Assembly: GCF_003386235.1 (NCBI RefSeq)
Contig: NZ_QRDZ01000054.1
Coordinates: forward strand, 1 to 39,725
Origin: Cohnella phaseoli
Lineage (GTDB): Bacteria > Bacillota > Bacilli > Paenibacillales > Paenibacillaceae
DNA length: 39,725 nt
Reading direction: 5' to 3'
Shown: piece after piece, positions 32,615 to 39,725 of the stretch
How the letters are laid out: every line of letters starts with the position of its first letter
Position numbering within the stretch: position 1 is the first letter of the stretch
Translations under genes and position numbers: made by a program
The notes under the pieces: model-generated
The model's input: only the letters and a program-made list of their open reading frames with translations
Databases searched by the model: none
What the model was told of the DNA's origin: nothing

Positions 32615-32740
32615 GGCCGAAAAAGTGCCTCGACGGAGCCGGCATGGCGTGCCAAAGGCCAAAAAAGTGCCTCGGCAGAGCCGGCGCGATGAGCTGGAGA
32701 CCAAAAAAGTGCCTCGGCAGAGCGTGCGAAGCCTCGAACT
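32615..32740. repeat. 42-bp tandem repeat, three units
   Basis: Three contiguous units of exactly 42 bases (32615-32656, 32657-32698, 32699-32740). Each begins GRCCRAAAAAGTGCCTCG and continues RCRGAGC, followed by a less conserved tail. On the minus strand each unit reads CGAGGCACTTTTTYGG. In units 1 and 2 this is preceded by GCCGGC, which can fold onto it, giving a terminator-like hairpin and T-run. The array lies 13 bases beyond the stop of the six-hairpin glycosidase gene, in the 273-base gap before the GH43-like gene. Confidence 0.85.
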
Positions 32741-32753
32741 GCATGGCAAGCTG

Positions 32754-34403
32754 CTACTCGTAAGCGGGAATAACGACGCCGGGATTCGATTCCGGAACGA
32801 ATCCGGCCTCGTTGCCGCGGAAGCCCAATCTCTCATTGCCTTCGACGCGGAACGCGTACTCTTGGCCGTTCCACAGCAGCCGTCCGCGAACCGGGCGCAG
32901 CGTCATGCCGACGATGGCCCGGAGCTGGCCGGCGCGATCTGTGACGATCCGGACGCCGTAAGGGAATCGGGCGAGCTCGCGTCCGTCCGCGAGAATCGTA
33001 CATTCCTCGGTCGAATTGAGCAGTTCGTAGGCAATTCCGTCGATTGTGCGAGCGTACGCCGTCCGTTCCGCCAGCGAAATTCCATGATCGAGCGGATAAG
33101 GCAGCAGCCCGGTGAACCAGACTTCGCCATCGGGAGCCGGCAAAATGCCGCAAAGCCGTTCGACGAAATCCAGCATGCAGAGCAGGGCGGGGGAGTAGCT
33201 TTCCGTATAGCCTTCTTCACCCGTCCAGGGACTGAGCACTTGCCCGAATCTGGTCATGCGCGACAGCGCCGACAAAATCGGCTGCATCGCCCAAGTCAGC
33301 TCGACGTGCCTGTCGTGATGCTCGAAAGCATGCGGGGCGCGGATCAGGCTGAGAAAATTCGTCGCGCCCGCCCAGGTGTTGTGGGCCGAGTGCGGGTCGA
33401 AGCGCGGATCGTCCATCGCAATTGAAGTAAACGGATATTTGGCGAAAAACTTGCGCGTATTTAGCAAGTATCGGCTCAAGCTCGACGCGAATAACGAGGA
33501 GTCGCCGACCTCGCAGGCCAGCACTCTGAGCAGCACGTCGGATTGAAGCCGCACGAAGCGATCGTGCTTGTCCCGGTCGTAGAAGAACCCGTCGCTGCCG
33601 TCGTAGCAGTGTCGGAACAATGCGCGCAGCGACTGCTCTGCCCGTTCCTCCCACGGGGCGTCAAGTCCAAGCTCCCGGGCCATAAGCGCAAGATACTTGC
33701 GCGAGCAATAAACGCTAGCCGTCAAATCCGGGGCGAGATAGGGGGCGAGCGGCGAATCCGGATCTACCTGCGTCGGATCTCCGCGGTGCGGCGTGTCGGC
33801 CACGTGCCAGAACCGCGGGGACAGGTCGTGGCCGGTGTCGAAGGCGCAGAACGCCTCGACACAGCCGGTGCCGCGCGTGTTGCGATACTTCTCCAGCCAC
33901 TCGTCGTATCGATTCAGAGCCGCATACATTTTCTCCAGAAATCCCCGGTCTTTGCCGTTCGACAAATAATAGTTCCATATGCTTCTTGCCGGCGGCGATA
34001 CGAGCTGAATTTGCCTAAACACAGGCTGATCTTCCGCGATTTTGTAAGGAATAAGCCCATCCTCGCGCTGATGGTCGGCGAACTGCTCATAGGTCGCACG
34101 CGATACGGAAGGGACGAATCGCGACAGCAGCTCGGCGTTGATCGTTCCTGTGCTTTCGAGCCAGCAGCCTTTGTACACGCCGCCTTCCTGCAGCGTCAAG
34201 GAGCCGTTCGACCCGCGCGACACGCAGTCGGGCAGCTTGTAGACGGCGGAGTAATACGCGTTCTCGAGCGTTCCTCCAGAAGCGGCGAACTTGACGCCGG
34301 ACCGGGCGAATTCCGTCAGGAAGTCGCGGCCGGATTCATTGGCGAGCCCGCCGGCCTGGCGAAGCAGATCAATGGAACGAAGCCGTTCCAGTAATAGATC
34401 CAT
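32754..34403 (-). CDS. Six-hairpin (alpha/alpha)6 glycosidase, GH63/mannosylglycerate-hydrolase-like
   Basis: A 549-residue cytosolic protein predicted as an (alpha/alpha)6-barrel glycosidase. The central part resembles the GH63/MGH1-like catalytic domain: 'REDGLIPYKIAED', 'SPPARSIWNYYLSNGKDRGF', 'LNRYDEWLEKYR' and 'AFDTGHDLSPRF', where the Asp in the last motif is a likely acid. A second conserved stretch is 'HNTWAGATNFL', and 'GEEGYTESYSPALL' comes later. A small C-terminal beta domain ends the protein. The family is recognised by pattern only and the substrate is unknown. The ATG at 34403 has GAGG 11 bases upstream; the in-frame GTG at 34415 overlaps that site. It follows the YesN-type gene by 31 bases in the same operon. 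Confidence 0.72.
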   Translation of the reverse strand: MDLLLERLRSIDLLRQAGGLANESGRDFLTEFARSGVKFAASGGTLENAYYSAVYKLPDCVSRGSNGSLTLQEGGVYKGCWLESTGTINAELLSRFVPSVSRATYEQFADHQREDGLIPYKIAEDQPVFRQIQLVSPPARSIWNYYLSNGKDRGFLEKMYAALNRYDEWLEKYRNTRGTGCVEAFCAFDTGHDLSPRFWHVADTPHRGDPTQVDPDSPLAPYLAPDLTASVYCSRKYLALMARELGLDAPWEERAEQSLRALFRHCYDGSDGFFYDRDKHDRFVRLQSDVLLRVLACEVGDSSLFASSLSRYLLNTRKFFAKYPFTSIAMDDPRFDPHSAHNTWAGATNFLSLIRAPHAFEHHDRHVELTWAMQPILSALSRMTRFGQVLSPWTGEEGYTESYSPALLCMLDFVERLCGILPAPDGEVWFTGLLPYPLDHGISLAERTAYARTIDGIAYELLNSTEECTILADGRELARFPYGVRIVTDRAGQLRAIVGMTLRPVRGRLLWNGQEYAFRVEGNERLGFRGNEAGFVPESNPGVVIPAYE

Positions 34404-34434
34404 TGCGGTAGACACCTCGTTTATGGAAATCGGA

Positions 34435-36063
34435 TCAGCGCTTATATTCCGATGGGCTGATGCCGGTGATGGATTTGAACACTTGACTGAAATAGGTCGA
34501 ATTCTGAAAGCCGACCATCTCGCTGATTTCGTAAACCATATACTGGCCGGTCGACAGCAGTTCTTTCGCCTTCTCGATGCGGTACTTATTGAAGTAGGTG
34601 ACGAACGGCTCGCCGGTGATTTTCTTGAACAGTTGGCTTAAATAGTTGCGGTTGACGTGGATCTTGGCCGCGATTTCTTCCAGCGTAATGTTCTGGTGGT
34701 AGCATTTCTCGATAAAATCGCCGATGACGCGGTCGATTAGCGCATGGCTCTTTTTGCCCTGCAAATTTTCCTTGATCTGCGCAATGGCGCGCGACATCTG
34801 CTCGTCCATCCAGTCGATCAGCCCTTTGGCCGTAGCGCTACGGTTGAGAGAGACGAGCAGCTCCTCCAAGCCGGTCTCGGCTCCGTCGTCGGCCGCATGC
34901 GCAGCCGTCGACCAGGCGGATGTCCACCAGGCGCTGATGAGTCCGGCACAGACGCCTTTAAGCCCGGGAAGAGAGGAGGAGACGAATGCGCGATCCGCCT
35001 TCAGCTCCTGCCATAGATCGGCCGCGTCCTGCAGTCGCTTCTGGAAGATGGCGTCGTTCAGCTTGCGGATCAGGTCGAGCGGCATAAGCCGCCCTTCCTC
35101 GGGATCCGTTTTTTCCGCGAATCGGTAGATGCGGTTCCAATCGTTCATTTCCGCCGTTTCGATGGCCGACTGGCTTTCCAGGAACGAGTCGAGGATGTGC
35201 TCGTAGCCGGTCCACGACTTTCCCAGGCCGCCAAGCATCGAGATTTTCATATATTGCAGCACGCTGTCGACGATCGCCGTCGACGCCTCCATAATGTTCG
35301 CGCTTGCGGCATCGCCTAACTGCGCTGCGCTGAGGAAGAGAACGACGAAGTCTTTATCGGAGTAAGCGACCACCTCGGCGGCAAGGTCGGGGCAAGCTTC
35401 CAGCCGTTTGTCCAGAACCTCGCGGATAATGTTGCCGGTTCCGAAGCGAAGCAGCTGCCAGTCTCGCTCACTCGTGCGCGTTCGGCCTTCCGTACGAATG
35501 AGGCTGAGCGTCAGCGCCTGCACGTCTATCTCCAGAGGCAGCTCCATAAATGCGATGCGCTGCCAGGGAAGCTCCTCGCGCCGGTAACGCGTCGTTAGCA
35601 GATCGCGGAAAAAAAGCTCTCTCATCGAGCGCTGCACGATGTCCTGCTGCCGGACGTAGCTGGCCAGCAGCTCGTCCCGTTCCTTGGACTCGTTGAGCTG
35701 CTGCACGACCTCGCGAACGACGAACTCAATCTCGGAAATGCTGGGAGGCTTCAACAGAAAATGCTGAATGCCTTTGGTTACCGCTTTTCTAGCATTGGCA
35801 TAATCGTCGAAGCCGCTCAGGATGACGACCGGAAATTCGGGATCGATCTCATGAATCGCCTCGGTCAGCTGGAATCCGTCCATCTTCGGCATATAAATAT
35901 CGGTAATGACGATGTCCGGCATGCGTTCCCGGAACAGTTCAAGAGCTTGAGCGCCGTCTCCGGCCGTTCCGACGATACGAACGCCCATGTCTTCCCATGG
36001 CACGTGTTTCAGCAGACCGTCGATGACGTATTGGTCGTCATCCACCAAGAGAATCGTATTCAT
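34435..36063 (-). CDS. YesN-type response regulator, AraC output domain
   Basis: A 542-residue regulator. The ATG at 36063 has GAGGAG eight bases upstream; an in-frame TTG two codons earlier is less well placed. The receiver has the acidic triplet in 'LLVDDDQYV', phosphoacceptor D55 in 'DIVITDIYMPKMDG' and a Lys in 'HFLLKPPSIS'. A long helical middle precedes the C-terminal AraC domain (about 445-542) with 'IHVNRNYLSQLFKKITGEPF' and 'EISEMVGFQNSTYFSQVFKS'. It overlaps the upstream kinase gene by 26 bases, so it is the cognate partner. It probably activates the minus-strand transporter and glycosidase operon. Confidence 0.94.
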   Translation of the reverse strand: MNTILLVDDDQYVIDGLLKHVPWEDMGVRIVGTAGDGAQALELFRERMPDIVITDIYMPKMDGFQLTEAIHEIDPEFPVVILSGFDDYANARKAVTKGIQHFLLKPPSISEIEFVVREVVQQLNESKERDELLASYVRQQDIVQRSMRELFFRDLLTTRYRREELPWQRIAFMELPLEIDVQALTLSLIRTEGRTRTSERDWQLLRFGTGNIIREVLDKRLEACPDLAAEVVAYSDKDFVVLFLSAAQLGDAASANIMEASTAIVDSVLQYMKISMLGGLGKSWTGYEHILDSFLESQSAIETAEMNDWNRIYRFAEKTDPEEGRLMPLDLIRKLNDAIFQKRLQDAADLWQELKADRAFVSSSLPGLKGVCAGLISAWWTSAWSTAAHAADDGAETGLEELLVSLNRSATAKGLIDWMDEQMSRAIAQIKENLQGKKSHALIDRVIGDFIEKCYHQNITLEEIAAKIHVNRNYLSQLFKKITGEPFVTYFNKYRIEKAKELLSTGQYMVYEISEMVGFQNSTYFSQVFKSITGISPSEYKR

Positions 36064-37858
36064 CCGCAAGACTCCTCGTTAGTTGATTAAGCTCCTCTTC
36101 GTCGCGAATGAGCGGCAGGCGCAGCGATACCCGGGTCTGGCCCGAGTCGAGCCGATCGATCTCGACGCCGTAGGATCGCCCGCAATAGAGATGAATCCGG
36201 TCGATGACGTTGCGGATGCCTATGCCTTTGGCATTCCCGATGTCGAAATCAGGAGGAAATCCGACACCGTTGTCGAGAATGGAAATGAGCAGCGAAGGGA
36301 AACCGTCCGTCTGCTCGGCTTCGACGTGGACCTCGATGACGGCGCAATCCGCGCGGCTGCCGAAGCCGTGAATAACGGCGTTCTCCAGAAAAGGCTGAAT
36401 CACGATTTTCGGAATCAGACAGGCGAACAGATCCGGTTCTGCGTGCTCGGAGTAGACGATGTCGAAGTTTTGCCGGAATTTCTGGATCGCTATATAGCAG
36501 CGGGCGTGATCCAGCTCGTCCTTGACGGTGACGTACCACTTGTCATTGCTCAGTCCGATGCGGAACAGCCGGGATAGCTGATGCACCATTTGGCTGATTT
36601 CGTGCGCTTTGTAATCCATCGCCCGCCAGTGGATCATATCGAGCGTATTGTACAGAAAATGCGGCTTGATCTGCGCGTGCAGCAGCCGCAGCTCGGCTTC
36701 CCGTCGGTCGCGGTGCTCCTTGTTCAAGCGGCCGATCAGCTGCTTCAGCCGCAGAACCATGCGGTTGAAATGCGTGGACAAATACATGTATTCCTGAATG
36801 CTCGAAGCGCCCATCCGCACGTTAAAATCGCCTTTCTCGAGCGTATGCATCCCATCGACGATTCGATAGATGGGGGAGGTCAGCTTTTTCGAAATCCAAA
36901 AGGCGATCGGAACGGAGAGAAGGATCAACGCGGCGAGCAGCCAGAACGACAGCTGCCGGATTTCCCGTCCGCTTTCGAGAAAGACGTCGCGCGGAATCAA
37001 CTGCATCAATCGCCAATATTCCGAATTTTTGTCCGAAGCGATCAGGTTGTACTTGCGTCCGTCGATCTCGCCGTTCATCGGCAGCGAAGCGTCTCCGAGC
37101 AGCTTGGCGAAATCCTCCTTGCGCTCAATGTCCGCTCCGAACCGGATCGGAAAGTCGGGAGGCAGCGTCGAGGAAATGTAATTGCCGGTAGAATCCATGA
37201 TGACGTAGTAGTCTTCGTTATTTGGAGAGAGCAGGCGCTTGGACAGCGTATTGAACAGCATTCGGTCCGGAATGTTGATCTTGACGATGCCGAGCGATTG
37301 TCCGCGGTTGCTGATGATGCGCTGGACGTAGCTGACCATTTCCGTCTGGCCGCCCGCCGAGTCGTAAGAGTGGGAGGCGATCCAGAACCCGTCCGCTTTG
37401 TTCATGCGTTCCAGCCAGCCCTGAGCTTCCGCATCCTCATAACGATAGAGAAACCGGTCTTGAACCGGTAAATAACTGCCGTGCCAATCGCTGTACAGCT
37501 CGATCGAATGAATGCCGGTTTTGACGGAAAGCAGCTTCTGAAATTCCTCGTAAATGCTTTTGCTCTTGGAATAGAAATCGTAGAAGCTGACAGGGGAATC
37601 GGCCAGGTGGCTGCGAATCAGCTCGTTCGTCACCAGGAAACGCGCAGTGTCCTGAATGCCGGACACGTAATTCGACAGCTTCTGAGACGTTTCCTCGAGC
37701 AGCTCCTTCTTCGTCTCGCGGATTTCGCGATAGGCGAGATCCGAGTATGTGGAGTAGAAGAGACCGGCTGACAGCAGCAGAAGAATGACGTTAAAGCCGA
37801 TGAAACAGAGCACCATGAGCGTAAACAGTTTGGTCGGATATTTGAATAGCTTGCGCAT
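36038..37858 (-). CDS. YesM-type sensor histidine kinase
   Basis: A 606-residue membrane kinase starting at ATG 37858, which has AAGGA nine bases upstream; an in-frame ATG at 37867 abuts that site. TM1 (about 15-40) and a second helix (about 295-315) flank a Cache-like extracellular sensor. A HAMP domain follows. The phosphoacceptor His (about 400) is in 'LLHAQIKPHFLYNTLDMIHW', with the N box 'VIQPFLENAVIHGFG' and G1 box 'ISILDNGVGFPPDFD'. It overlaps its YesN-type partner and follows the two permeases by about 40 bases, the usual order in Paenibacillus aldouronate and related sugar loci. The ligand is not predictable. Confidence 0.94.
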   Translation of the reverse strand: MRKLFKYPTKLFTLMVLCFIGFNVILLLLSAGLFYSTYSDLAYREIRETKKELLEETSQKLSNYVSGIQDTARFLVTNELIRSHLADSPVSFYDFYSKSKSIYEEFQKLLSVKTGIHSIELYSDWHGSYLPVQDRFLYRYEDAEAQGWLERMNKADGFWIASHSYDSAGGQTEMVSYVQRIISNRGQSLGIVKINIPDRMLFNTLSKRLLSPNNEDYYVIMDSTGNYISSTLPPDFPIRFGADIERKEDFAKLLGDASLPMNGEIDGRKYNLIASDKNSEYWRLMQLIPRDVFLESGREIRQLSFWLLAALILLSVPIAFWISKKLTSPIYRIVDGMHTLEKGDFNVRMGASSIQEYMYLSTHFNRMVLRLKQLIGRLNKEHRDRREAELRLLHAQIKPHFLYNTLDMIHWRAMDYKAHEISQMVHQLSRLFRIGLSNDKWYVTVKDELDHARCYIAIQKFRQNFDIVYSEHAEPDLFACLIPKIVIQPFLENAVIHGFGSRADCAVIEVHVEAEQTDGFPSLLISILDNGVGFPPDFDIGNAKGIGIRNVIDRIHLYCGRSYGVEIDRLDSGQTRVSLRLPLIRDEEELNQLTRSLADEYDSLGG

Positions 37859-37896
37859 AGGCTCCATTCCTTTTCTCGGGGTGTCGTTCTTCTATT

Positions 37897-38736
37897 CTAC
37901 CCTTTCAGGCCGGACGTCGCGATTCCTTGCGTAAAGTATCTCTGACCGGCGAAAAAGACGATTAGGCTCGGAACGATCGACAGCACTGACATCGCGAATA
38001 CGGCGCCCCAGTTCGAGTTGCCGCTGGAATCGAGGAAGAGCCGAAGCCCAAGCGGAACCGTAAACTTCTTAATATCGCTCAAGTAGATGAGCTGTCCGAA
38101 GAAGTCGTCCCAAGTGCCCATGAAGGTAAAGATCGCGGTCGTAATCAGCGCCGGAGCGCATAGCGGCAAAATAATTCGCATGAACAGCGTAAACCAGCCG
38201 CATCCGTCGATTTTCGCGCTCTCGTCGAGCTCTCGCGGAATGCCGCGGATGAACTGGACGATCAGGAATACGTAGAATGCTTCTGCGAAAAACTTCGGAA
38301 CGGTGAGCGGAAGGAACGTATCCACCCAGTTGACCTGATGAAAGATGATATATTGCGGAATAAGCGTTACGTGGCCGGGAAGCATGATCGTGCCCAGCAT
38401 GACCGCGAACCACAGCTTCTTCAGCGGAAAATCGATTCTCGCGAAGGCGAAGGCGGCCATCGCCGAACTGACGACGACCCCGATGATCGCGACGACGCAG
38501 ATGAAGATCGAATTTAGAAAAAATCTTCCGAATTGAATGTTGCGCAGGCCGGACCACCCGTCGGAATAATGCTCGAACGTAATGACGGAAGGCCACAGGC
38601 TCTTATCCGTAAAGATCATTGTCGTCGGTTTTAAGGAGCTGCTGATGAGCCACAGCACCGGGTACAGCATCAAGAGGCCGAAGCCGAGAATGAAGGCGTG
38701 CAGCAGCAGCGATTTCGTATTGTTGCGAACCGTCAT
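37897..38736 (-). CDS. ABC sugar transporter permease, AraQ/LplC-like
   Basis: A 279-residue permease with six predicted helices. The EAA loop is 'ELDESAKIDGCGWFTLFMRI' followed by ILPLCAP. The C-terminal 'QRYFTQGIATSGLKG' is the CUT1-class ending. The ATG at 38736 is preceded by GGGGG inside the end of the other permease gene; only three bases separate the two genes. It forms the inner-membrane channel with the next entry. The matching binding-protein gene is not in the window. Confidence 0.93.
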   Translation of the reverse strand: MTVRNNTKSLLLHAFILGFGLLMLYPVLWLISSSLKPTTMIFTDKSLWPSVITFEHYSDGWSGLRNIQFGRFFLNSIFICVVAIIGVVVSSAMAAFAFARIDFPLKKLWFAVMLGTIMLPGHVTLIPQYIIFHQVNWVDTFLPLTVPKFFAEAFYVFLIVQFIRGIPRELDESAKIDGCGWFTLFMRIILPLCAPALITTAIFTFMGTWDDFFGQLIYLSDIKKFTVPLGLRLFLDSSGNSNWGAVFAMSVLSIVPSLIVFFAGQRYFTQGIATSGLKG

Positions 38737-38739
38737 TAC

Positions 38740-39633
38740 TTATTTCCCCCCATCCGAATAGAAGACCCAGTAGCGAGAGGACAGGAACAGCAGGCCGGTA
38801 AATACGGCGATAATAAGCAGCAGCACCCACGCCATCGCGGATGCATAGCCCATATCGAGGAACGTGAAGCCTTTAATGTACAAATAGAGCGAGTACAGCA
38901 GGGTAGAGTTGATCGGACCGCCGTTGCCGCCGCTGATGATGAACGCTTTCGTGAACGTCTGGAACGACTGGATCAGCGTAATCGTCAAATTAAAGAAAAT
39001 AACCGGCGTGAGCAGCGGCAGCGTAATTTTTGCGAATTTGCGGAATTTGCCGGCCCCGTCGACGGTTGCGGCTTCGTACAGCTCCACCGGGATCTGCTTG
39101 AGACCGGCCAGGAAGATAATCATAACCGCGCCGAATTGCCATACGGACAAGCCGATCAACGAATAGATCGCATAGTGAGGATTGGAAATCCAGGCCGGGC
39201 CGTCGATTCCGAACAATCCCAAGCCTTGGTTAAAAACGCCTTCCTTGTCGAACACCTGCTTCCAGAGCACCGAGATTGCGACGCTTCCGCCGAGCAGCGA
39301 CGGGATGTAATAAATCGTCCGGTACAGGTTCAATAGCCGCAATCCCTGGTTAAGAAGCATCGCGATCGCGAGGGCGAACGAAAGCCGGACCGGGACAGAC
39401 AGGAAGACGTATTTGATCGTGACCCAGATCGAGTCTTTGAGCCGGTAATCGTCGGTGAACATGTCGACGTAGTTTTTCGTCCCGATCCACTGCGGGCTCG
39501 TCAGCAGGTCGTACCGCGTAAAGGACAAATAAAACGAGGCGACGATCGGACCGAGCGTCAGGGCGAAAAATCCGATTAGCCAGGGGAGCAGGAATGCGTA
39601 TCCGGCCAAGTAATTCCGATATTTCTCTGTCAT
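38740..39633 (-). CDS. ABC sugar transporter permease, LplB/UgpA-like
   Basis: A 297-residue permease. The start is taken at ATG 39633 (MTEKYRNYLAGYAF) with AAAGGAATGGG upstream; earlier in-frame starts (39645, 39663) overlap or precede that site. Six membrane helices are expected. The EAA loop reads 'ELYEAATVDGAGKFRKFAKI' followed by TLPLLTP. It pairs with the AraQ-like permease. It is second among visible genes of the minus-strand operon, after an incomplete frame at the window edge. Confidence 0.93.
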   Translation of the reverse strand: MTEKYRNYLAGYAFLLPWLIGFFALTLGPIVASFYLSFTRYDLLTSPQWIGTKNYVDMFTDDYRLKDSIWVTIKYVFLSVPVRLSFALAIAMLLNQGLRLLNLYRTIYYIPSLLGGSVAISVLWKQVFDKEGVFNQGLGLFGIDGPAWISNPHYAIYSLIGLSVWQFGAVMIIFLAGLKQIPVELYEAATVDGAGKFRKFAKITLPLLTPVIFFNLTITLIQSFQTFTKAFIISGGNGGPINSTLLYSLYLYIKGFTFLDMGYASAMAWVLLLIIAVFTGLLFLSSRYWVFYSDGGK

Positions 39634-39659
39634 GGTTATGCCCATTCCTTTCGCTACGC

Positions 39660-39725
39660 TCAAGGCACAAAACGGAATGAAATCCGTTCGCCTTTGGTGA
39701 TTTTTTTGTATTCTGGAGTTGCAGA
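39660..39725 (-). CDS. C-terminal fragment of an upstream gene (window edge)
   Basis: An open frame runs in from the window edge and ends with TGA at 39662-39660. It encodes about 21 residues in two runs, SATPEYKKITKG and ERISFRFVP. No other frame reads as well. The product cannot be identified. In an operon of this type a binding-protein or glycosidase gene is expected here. The gap to the permease start is 26 bases, which fits the same operon. Confidence 0.4.
   Translation of the reverse strand, partial: SATPEYKKITKGERISFRFVP

Noticed and set aside
32615..32740. CRISPR array
   Set aside because: Only three units, imperfect repeats, short degenerate spacer-like parts and no cas genes nearby.
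32550..32744. Minus-strand 64-codon frame with a repeated LPRHFFGL peptide
   Set aside because: It exists because the DNA repeat period (42) is a multiple of three. No convincing ribosome site and no known domain; treated as a by-product of the tandem repeat.

Overview
The window most likely comes from a GC-rich member of the Paenibacillaceae (Cohnella or Paenibacillus type). The reasons are YesM/YesN-type sensor-regulator pairs beside carbohydrate ABC transporters, an S-layer-homology surface protein, a GH52 beta-xylosidase, strong AGGAGG-type ribosome sites with frequent GTG/TTG starts, and catabolite-repression (cre) like sites. No rRNA, tRNA, phage, intact insertion sequence or CRISPR array was seen.

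Left part (1-15 kb), core metabolism and regulators. A LysR regulator is divergent from a tight pentose-phosphate operon: zwf, transketolase, a small FSA/TalC-type transaldolase and gnd. No phosphogluconolactonase gene lies among them. Next come an AlkC-like HEAT-repeat DNA repair protein and a Crp/Fnr regulator (minus strand). A three-SLH surface protein with a transcobalamin-like layout follows, then a second Crp/Fnr protein, a HAD phosphatase, a minus-strand operon (membrane cytochrome c, BdbC thiol oxidoreductase, Sco copper chaperone) and a divergent NarL-type response regulator.

Right part (15-39.7 kb), a xylan or glucuronoarabinoxylan utilisation region. An AraC regulator is divergent from a GH52 beta-xylosidase. 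Then follow an unpaired YesN-type regulator, a GH8 reducing-end exo-oligoxylanase, a frameshifted 3' relic of a GH67 alpha-glucuronidase, and a Nif3-like protein. A YesM/YesN pair comes next, then a lipoprotein-permease-permease transporter followed by a 751-residue probable beta-propeller protein of unknown function. On the opposite strand runs a second operon: the tail of an unseen gene, two permeases, YesM, YesN, a six-hairpin glycosidase and a GH43-like enzyme. The plausible division of labour is uptake of xylo-oligosaccharides by the ABC systems, intracellular trimming by GH8, GH52 and GH43, and induction through the two-component systems, with CcpA control at candidate cre sites.

Structure not explained by genes: (i) three related palindromic intergenic elements (about 47-168, 6838-7050, 31450-31600) sharing an ATCGATCAT core and a CCCC end, each just beyond the stop of a minus-strand gene; (ii) an exact 42-bp, three-unit tandem repeat at 32615-32740; (iii) the GH67 relic; (iv) paired direct repeats 73 bp apart before the NarL-type regulator; (v) a perfect TGTAA-N6-TTACA palindrome between the first Crp/Fnr gene and the AlkC-like gene. 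All assignments were made by reading the sequence, without database searches.
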